Below are positions 1-9,000 of a DNA stretch of 9,421 nt, in pieces. The position numbers and the translations under genes are program-made. Position 1 is the stretch's first letter; every line of letters begins with the position of its first letter. The notes under the pieces are model-generated. The model was not told where the DNA came from, searched no databases, and saw only the letters and a program-made list of their open reading frames with translations. The stretch is from DATGCT01 sp964495575. GTDB lineage: Bacteria; Patescibacteriota; Minisyncoccia; UBA6257; GWB1-50-10. The DNA lies in NCBI GenBank assembly GCA_964495575.1, contig CAZBVS010000017.1, positions 1-9,421 on the forward strand, given 5' to 3'.

Positions 1-3000
1 CTTTAATCCTCTGCCAAACTTCTGGCGATATATCTTCAAAGCTAGGCCAATCATCATATCTCCAAAGATCCTCTCTGGCTCCGTACCACCCTAATAGTTT
101 TTCCCTCCAAAGCTTTAATTTTTCCTTTTTATTTTTACCGAGACTTGCCTTTCCACTAATTTCTTTTTCTTTCCAATCTTGACTTGCCCACTCCTGAGCA
201 AGCCTAAAGATATTTCCATCAAACAACAATCCTAGCTTCCTTTTCCCGCCTAATATACCTTGCTCAAATAAAGTTAAGCAAGTTACTGCCTCAGGAACTA
301 TTTCCTTTAAACCAGAATGTTTTTCTCCTTTAACCAGTTTAAGATAACCTTTTTTCTGCAAATAATGAGTAATCTCATGAGCATAATAAGCCCAGTGAAC
401 TTTCGCATTCATCCGATAATAATCCTCTAAAAGCACAATTCTACCTCCGGATAATTTCGGAGCACCCTCAACCCACCAAACATAATCAGTATGTTCTTCT
501 ATGTCTCTAACTAAATTATTAAATTTATCTTGACCTATTTTCTCTTCTCCGAAACCTAAACTGGTTAATGTATTTTCAATTACTCTTATACCTTCCTGGC
601 TTCTTCGTTCAATTTCATTACTCTCTGTCAACTCGGTATCCTCGTATTTTTCACTATCCTTACTGCCGATTACCTTTTTCTCTACTATGCAGCTTAACAA
701 TATATCTTGCACTTGTTGGCTCAACTCAAACTTAGTTGCTAACTCTTTGACAATATTCTTCTTTTGCGAGTTAGTTAAATCTTCCCACCCAGATTCATTC
801 TGGCGGGCTGATAGTTCAGCTAAAGCAGAGAAGGCTTTATGATTACCGAGAAAAACCGTATTCTGGTAAAGGCGGGTTAATAATTTTTCTTCTAAAAAAG
901 GCTGAGATTTTAAATCTAAACCAGATCTTTTAAATAATTCTTTAAGCTTTGTTTCTCTTTCTTCTAAAGTAAAAGAACCTTTCTGGTCTTCACTTTCTTC
1001 TCTCCAACGCTGGTACTGTTTAGCAATCCCATAGAAAGCTTCGGTATAATCAGATACAGCCACGTTCCCAGTATCCACTATAAAGTCAGCATAAGCGACT
1101 TCTTCTCTTATCGCTGGTATCTCTTCAGTTCGTTGCTTTCGTATAAACTTATCTTCAACTTCAAAAATAGATAAGTTGTAATACTTACCCTCTTTTAAAT
1201 ATCTTTGAATATCCCGGTTACGCCTTAACTTCCAATCAGCATCAAGGAAAATCTTTAAATCATAATAGCGATTCGTATTTTTATGAGAAAGAGCAAAAAC
1301 TCCTTCGATAATAATAATATTATGCCCAGGCACAACTGGCTCAAGTTTCTCTTTACCTTCTTGGCTCGTTTTGCGTTTTCTGCTTACCTGGTCAAAACAA
1401 GGCTTATGAATTATCTGGCCTTTTCTTAAACTTCTTACATCCTGGTAAAACCGGTCAAATTCCCACTTACCCAACCATTTTTCTGGCTGCTTAGCGCCCA
1501 TCTTTCCTAATGAACGCAACTGGGTCGGCCGGTCTTCTTTTGCTAAGATATAATCATCAAAATCAATAGTTTTTATCTCCGGAAAAGATATCTTTTTATA
1601 AGGATCTCCTTCCGGTAATTGGTTAAACCACTCCTCTATTTTTTTCTTCAAAATCTGCTTAAATTGAGAAGCAAAATAGCTTTTCCCCGCAGCTGAATAG
1701 CCGGTCACCGCCATCATAGTTGGACGCTTGCTTTGAGTGGCTGAATCAAAAGTATTTTTTATCCATTCCTCTAACACTTTATCTGCTAAAGACTCTATCG
1801 CTTCAAGGGTTGCTTCTAATACCTGCTGGCCAGGCTGCTGCTGAGGCTCTTCTAGGCTTACTCCAATTCTCTCTAGAGCCCAAAGGCACATATTTTTAAC
1901 TTGCTGGCTCCTATCGCTAACAGCTGCTCTTCGTAAAACATCTATTGAAGAAGGATAAGCAATCTTTCCTAAAGCTTCAGCAGCGTTAACTCTAATTCGA
2001 TAATCACGTTCTTTATCTAAGAGAGCTTGCTCTAAGGCTTCCACTCCGTCTTCACTTAAAATTTCACCCAATAAGTATGCAGCTTCCATCTGTCCATATA
2101 CACCTGTGGATTGATTGATAATTTTTATTAATTCAGACTGCCTGTTTTCGGGAAAAAGTTCTTTCTTTCTGGCGATTTCACAACAAGCCCGCAGCCAAGC
2201 AACTGTATCGGGCACATTCCGGATAGCATTTAATTCTGCTCGATAGGTGGCCTCCTCAGAAGGATTGCTTAAAAGATTGTCACGATTATCACGAATTTTA
2301 TTAGTCATTGAATAAACTACCTGGCTTAAGCCTATACTCGGATCGTCTTTAGAAAAAGTAAGCCAATGTTCAATCAAGGTTCTAGTTAAAGAGATAGCTG
2401 TCATAGATACCTGATGGGTTATATGTTTTTTAAAATCTTTAATCTCGGTAGGAATTTGGCTATAGAAAAACTCCTCAAAAGAAGTAAAAGCGGACCCGCC
2501 TGCAGCAATAGCTGCGGGTATAAAGAGAATTTTCTTCTTCTTTAAAAAATGGCTAAAATTCTTCATCTCTAAATTAGAGACTCCTTCAATTATAACCTTG
2601 GCTTTTAAATCTATTGAATCATATTCTAAGCCTTGCTGGCGAGTAGATGCGATAATTAAAATATCGAATGATTGAGATAGAGTTTCTTTACGTGATAAAT
2701 CTTGGTCACTAATTTCGGTTACTTCAATCTTTAAACCAACGTCTTCTAGCAACTTCTGATATTTTTTTAAGGACAACAAATAAGTTACCATCTGAGCTAT
2801 TTTACTACTGCCATCGATAGCCACCCGTAACTTATCCTTTTCTAATCGCAATTCTTTAGGAAAATCATCACCATGCCTTCTAATCATTCTTACTGTCGCA
2901 ATTAAACTCTCTACAATACCAAGCCCGCTAGAACGCCAACTTAGATGCGACCATTTTCTGCTTTTTCGGCTCCGGGAAGTCGCAGTAGGTTTATGGAGAT

Positions 3001-6000
3001 CTGAAATAGCGGGCATCATTTTTTTGATTTCATCTTCAGACTTACTTACTGCCGTCTCAATCACGGACATATCTTTTTCATCTGTACCAAATTCCGGTTT
3101 TACCAAAAGATACCTTCCTAATATACCAGCACTAACCATTGATTTCGCCCAAGCCCGCAAAATTTCTTTCCTTTCTCCTCTCTGGGCAAGAATAACAACC
3201 GAAGCCCCATCTAAAGGATTAGACCAAAGGAACCCTTTTAAATCCATCTGATCAGCAAGGTATACAGCTTCCTCAAAGAGTCTCTCCTCAACACCTTTTC
3301 TTCTCTCTTCTTTTCTCTCCGCATAGTACCTTACTCCGGCTAACCCCACCGTATATTTTAAGTTTTCTTCTTTGGCACAAACAACGCTGACTGCGTCAAA
3401 ATTATCACTATAGGTATAGGCTATCCTCAAAACCTCCTGGGAAGTTTCGCCAACATATAAACTTGAATCAAAAACTAAAGTCAATGGTGAATTTTCTTTT
3501 ATTCTGTACCTATTTAAAACATTGGTGTCTTTAATCGCTGAGGCTATCTCTGGCAAAGAAGGCGGCTGTTTATTTCTACTTTTGTAAAAAGGATCTAAGA
3601 ATTTTTCTTTAAAATTAACAAGGGCAGCGCTAACTTCTTTTATATAGCCTTCAAGGCTTAAACTGCAACGCTGAGTTATTATTGATTTTAATTGTTCCGA
3701 CTCATCCTTTTCGGAAACGCTTTCATTGTTTTGAAAAAAATTATTTTCATGTCCACCATTGTCTAATGAATTATCATTATTACCTGAAACTGATTTTAGC
3801 CTCATCTGGCAATCAGGGCAAAATTCAGGCTCTGTTTGGTCTAATTCTTCTGCTTTAGGAGAAAAACTCATTACACAACAAGGGTTAATGCAATGGGTTC
3901 TATCAGTCAGTCTCATCTGTGCTGTTCCCAAACCAAAAAGATGACCGGCTTCATGAATAACATTTTTAATATTCCGCGCTATAAATATATCTTTGTTTGG
4001 ATGGACAAAACGGTAAGTGGTTGTAACTGTTATATTCTGGCCTGGATAAGCACGGCCAAATAAATAATCTTTTATTCCAAATCTTTGATTCTTTCCTGTA
4101 ATATCAGCATCAGTCAAAACCAAAGTGGGCTGATTTTGTTTCTGAGAACTATCTAAACTATAAGGAAGAACATATTGGCCTCTTTTCTTATTATAGGAAA
4201 AATTAAGAGAAGAAACAATATTTTCAAAAGGAGATATTGATAACTCTATTTGTATTGGAAATGGAAAGGCTTCTTTAATTCCTTCTTGGATAAAACCAGT
4301 AAGTTTTTCCAGACTCTTTGTGTTTTTACCCTTAACAGGTGCAACTATAATTTTTAATAGCGGCGGTGCCCGCGGCTGAAAAGATAAAGACAAAATCTGC
4401 TTTAAAATATCGCCTTTTCTATTACTTAAATGGCTTCTTAACCCTCCATTATCTAAAGAGTTATTTTCTTCCTCAATCCTTATTTTTTCAGCTGCGCCTA
4501 AATAAACTGTTCCTATAGCTTGAGCTATTCCATTCATCATTTCAGCTTCTTCTTCACTTCTACTAATGCTTCGGGCAACATCAGAGGCTCTCTGGATATT
4601 AAAATATCCCAGATTATAAAATTTTTCGTTTAATTCTTGAGCAAGTTTTTTAACTAATATTAATCCAGTATCTTTTTTAGCCACTCTACCAAACAAAATA
4701 ACATCTTTAAAAATATCTTTAACTGCACCATAATAAACTGTGGCTGTAACTAAAGCTGCGTATTCACCTGTTTTCTCAAACAATTCTCTTATTTTAGAAT
4801 GTTGATCAGGATCATTAATTAATTTCTGAATATATTTCAAAACATCAGCTTTTTCTTCTTTGCTAGGCAAAGCTGAAATTATTCCGCTCTCTTTGGCTAA
4901 AGCAAATATAGTATCTTGCGAAAGCAAAGCTTGCCCACATCCATAAACTTCTAAATCTTGATGTTTGTAGTGAGACAATTTAGGGTCATTTGCGGGGCCA
5001 ATAAAAACTTTAAAATAGCTAATATTAAAAAGCCTTTGTGGCACCCTACAATTTTCATCTACAATCCCTCCTCCTAAACTTGTGCCTACGGGAATATTTA
5101 AAATGCTTCCTCTCTTTAAAATCGTAGCGGCCCAAAGAGAACCTATCTTACCATCATTGATTATTGTAGAAGGAATAGTATCAACACCTAATTCCTGAGA
5201 TAATTTCTCTGAAAGATTTACAGCTAAAGGTTTTAAGTGTTGGTTAAATTCATCCCAATAGCTCGATAACAATTCTCCTTTTTCGGAAGTATGTTTTTTT
5301 CTTATAGCTCTAGTCTTTGATGTCCTACCACCTACTACTTTATTGTCAACAATAACATCAGGAAAACTAATGCCTATAGCAGATGGGATAATCAACTCCA
5401 CTGATAATTCTTTTGCCCTTTTAACTAATTCTAAAAAATAATCAAGACTAGGCCTTATTGAAGAATCATCGCTACCTGTATCTATTACTGCCTTACCAAT
5501 CCTTTCTTTTAATTCGTTTATTTCTTTATCTATATCATTGTCAATGCTATCCAAACTTACTTTTGTAAGAGCAAACAAAGTCAAAATAAACAAAGCGTTT
5601 TTAAATTCTTCCGCATTCCTAAATTCCGATGGTGGAGAAGACCAGACATGTTCTATCTCAAAAGTAACACTTCCGGAAGAATCAACCACTACTATTTTTA
5701 CATCTGTTCCGCCTACATCAATTCCTATCGATACTTCACCTTCAGGAATTTGAGTAATCTTAGCTATATAATCTCTTATAGATTTCTCAGTTACTTGTTG
5801 ATACTCTTCTCTAAAAAGTTGAACTTTATTTTTAACTCCTGTAGGGATATTGCTATAATCTTTAATATCAATAGTTAACGGCGAACCTTCATATATTCTT
5901 TCAACTATATCCACAATTACTGTATAACCTTTAGGGCTGTTAAATAAAATCTGTTTTACTTGATTACATATACCTTTTAAACTATCTGGACTGTAGACAG

Positions 6001-9000
6001 TTATTGAAGCGGGTCCGGTAACTACAATAATGTTATAAATACGGGTAAGTAGATAATCTTTTAAAACCTCTTTATTTTCTTCTTTTGGAACCGGCATATT
6101 CATCCTCACCGGTTTTCCATCCACCCGGCAATCTAAGACAACATTTTCTGTTAAAGCCGGGTGCTCTAAATATAATTTATCATAACGTGAAGCTAAATCA
6201 GCAACTGCAACTGCCCCATCTTTTTTATAATCATAAGGATGATAATGCCTTTGGTATATCTTGTTTTTATCCTGAATCCAGATAATATCCCCATACTCCC
6301 AAGATAAACCTTCCATATTGTCATATACTTCTTGAAATTGTTTTTCAACAAATTCATTGATAACATAATCCCGTGAAAACCCTCTTTTCTTCGGGTCTTT
6401 TCGAGTATCTCTTTCAATCCTTCTGGCTAATCTTTTCGAATCATTATCGAAAACTATCGGAATTAATATATCTATTTCTTTTGCTATTCTTTCATCTAAT
6501 CCTAAACAGGTTAAATCCAAGAATATAATTTTTGTTATAGAGCCATCTACAGTTCTTGTAACTTCATTCTCATCAGCTGTTTCATCGTGTTCATCGTGGT
6601 CGGTTATAATAGTTTCATCTTGTTTTAAGCCCCTAAGATGCCTATAAAATTCTTGTAAATCATATATGCTTTGCCTTTGAGTAAGGGTAAATCTTGAGTC
6701 TATGTCCCCATCTTTGTATTTAATATATCTAAAATCGCCTCCGGGATGAAGATAAGCATCAGCACTTAAGAAGTTAACTTCTCTTCCATTTTTCATGTGC
6801 AACTGCCTGCAACAAAAATCTGAAAGTAATTTAATTAAAGTGGTTTTACCTGTGCTAGATGGGCCATATACACCTATTACCAATTTTCTTTCTGGATTTT
6901 GTTTGTGTAATCTTTCTAATTTAGAAGTTATTTCTTCTATAAAAGGCCTGTTAGAAATGTCTGCAATTTGATCCATCAAGCTGTCTATTTGCCTTTCTTC
7001 TTCTTGAACTTGATCTTGATCATCTATTTCTTTTGCTTGGTCTCTTTGCCTACGAGCTCGGGCAAGGTCCGCTCTTTTTTGTTTTATCTCTTCTGATTCA
7101 CCCCTGTGATATGGTCGTAGGCGTTCCTGTTTTGCTGGTTCAGAAAATCCTAATTTACCCGAAGCTAATCTTTGTTTAAATATTCTTCCAATATTATGCG
7201 GTATATGGCTATCTCTTTCTGTAATATAATCTTTCCAACCGAATGGTTTTTCTGAATCACTATCATCTAAATACCCGGCAACAGTAGCCCTTCTTCCGTT
7301 TTCTTCCTCATAACTAACATCTTTAAATTTTTCTTCAAATAAATAACGGTAATAAGAAAGAAGATTTTCAGGAGTTTCAATAGCTTTTTGCAAATCATCT
7401 TCATCAATTAAATTCATTTCTCGATAAATAGCACGTTTAAATGCATCTTCTGAATCTTTTGCGGCTACATAATTATCAAGAAGAAAATAAAAATATCTTA
7501 TATTTTGAGTTTCCCTAGCTACTTCTAGATAAAATAAATCTAAGTCGTTTATATTGTTTCTGCGTGCCTGGCTGCTTGCATAATAAAAGACAGATAAGCC
7601 TGCCCAGGTATGACGGCTAATACCGTGAAGATGAGTTAAGAAATTTTGGATATAAAGATAAATTATAACTTGAGCTAAAAATGCTGGTTTGTCTTCACCA
7701 GATTCAAAAAAGTATTTTCTCTGCCATACTTCTTTAGAAATATGAATTTGATAATTACCTTCTCTGTCTTTATTGATAAAAGCTAATATTCCTATCAATT
7801 CTTTTTGCTGAGGATTTTCATAAAATATATCTCCTTCTAAATCGTCAACTACAAAATATAATTTTTTAGTTCTAATAAGATGTCTAATTAAAAAATCAAA
7901 TTCATCTCCAGACATAATTTTGCTTATCCATCCAATGACATCATTTGGAACAACTACCTCTTCTTTTGAGTGATTTGCAAGGTCTGTAAGTATAACTCCT
8001 ATGTCTTCTGCCGATATTTCTTTTGTAGCCGGAGCTTTTTTAGTAACAAGGTGCGGCCTATATTCGAAACTATTAATTTCTAGCTCAGGGATATCTAAAC
8101 TTATATTATATCTATTGCATACCTTCCAAATAGCTCGATAAAAACCACCTTGAGTGATGTCCCTAGATTTATCATAATTTTCTAAAAGAAATTTTAAATA
8201 ATTAATATTTTTTGTTCTAGCTGCCGATTCTAAGAAAAATAAATCAAGATCACTTATACCTATCTCAGCTGATTCCGAACTTGCTAAAATTCTTTCTTTT
8301 AAACATCCAAATCTATGCGGGTTCATTCCTTTAGCCGAACCAACTAAATGTTCATACCACTCATGGATGATAAGTTGAGCAAGAAAATGTTTTGTCTCTT
8401 TTCTATTAGCAAATTCTTTCCAAGCAGCCCTTGATAAATGAATTAAATATATTGGTTTGTAAAAAGAAGCTTTTTCTTTATTTTCTCTTTTTAGTTCTTC
8501 GTATTCTTGTGAAGTTAATGCATGGTCATCCCCGTTGATATAATTTTGGCTAATAAAGCCAAGAATACCTGTGTCATGATCCTTTTGGTTGCGAGGATAA
8601 AAATATCTTTTTTCAGAATTAGCATTTTCTCCTCTTTTTTGATATATGTTTGTTAAATCCTCTACCACAAAGCGAATTTTCCCTGATAGAAGATAAATAA
8701 GTAATCTTTCTATCGGTGTCTGGGGCATTCTTTCAGGAAGATTTTTCTTTTCTGGATTTTCTAAAAACTTTAAGACTGATTCAATATATTTAATATCAGT
8801 AGGATTTATGCCAAATCTTTCTTTGATCAGATCAATAACTTCTGATAATTGCCCTTTATGCCCGATAGAAACTAACTCTTGGCTACCTTCTTCTCTTACT
8901 TGCATAAATAAGTCATTATCTAGATAATGTTTATCAGCCGGGCTAATTCTTTTTGTTCCAGGGGCTTTTTTAGTACTGATTTGAGGCGGCCCGCGGATTT

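Noticed and set aside
1310..1320. Short ATT-repeat tract
   Set aside because: It encodes the run of isoleucines in the hydrophobic strand before E2706 of the second kinase domain and is not a separate repeat element.
3024..3251. Plus-strand open frame of 75 codons
   Set aside because: It lies opposite the dehydrogenase-like domain, whose motifs are clear in the minus frame. No ribosome binding site or recognisable motif is present.
3433..3438. AGGAGG on the minus strand resembling a Shine-Dalgarno site for an internal start
   Set aside because: The only nearby start-like codon in frame is a TTG two bases away, too close to be used, and the hexamer simply encodes Gln-Glu-Val codons within the dehydrogenase-like domain.
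3759..3944. Plus-strand open frame of 61 codons
   Set aside because: It is antisense to the archaemetzincin zinc motif and the linker after it, both of which are real on the minus strand.
5538..5878. Two overlapping plus-strand open frames (71 and 76 codons)
   Set aside because: They are antisense to the ROK phosphate-1 region. Their products are Ser/Thr- or Tyr/Ser-rich with no family resemblance, as expected for shadows of AT-rich coding DNA.
6085..6285. Plus-strand open frame of 66 codons
   Set aside because: It is antisense to the end of the first kinase domain and the region after it, with no supporting signals.
6193..6417. Minus-strand open frame of 74 codons
   Set aside because: It is out of frame with the giant gene (offset by one base) and overlaps the kinase lid motif region, which is meaningful only in the main frame.
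7097..8974. The tandem modules as recent DNA duplication or mobile element
   Set aside because: Identity is about 40 percent at protein level over the core with different lengths before it. There are no terminal repeats or transposase motifs, so this is an old domain duplication.
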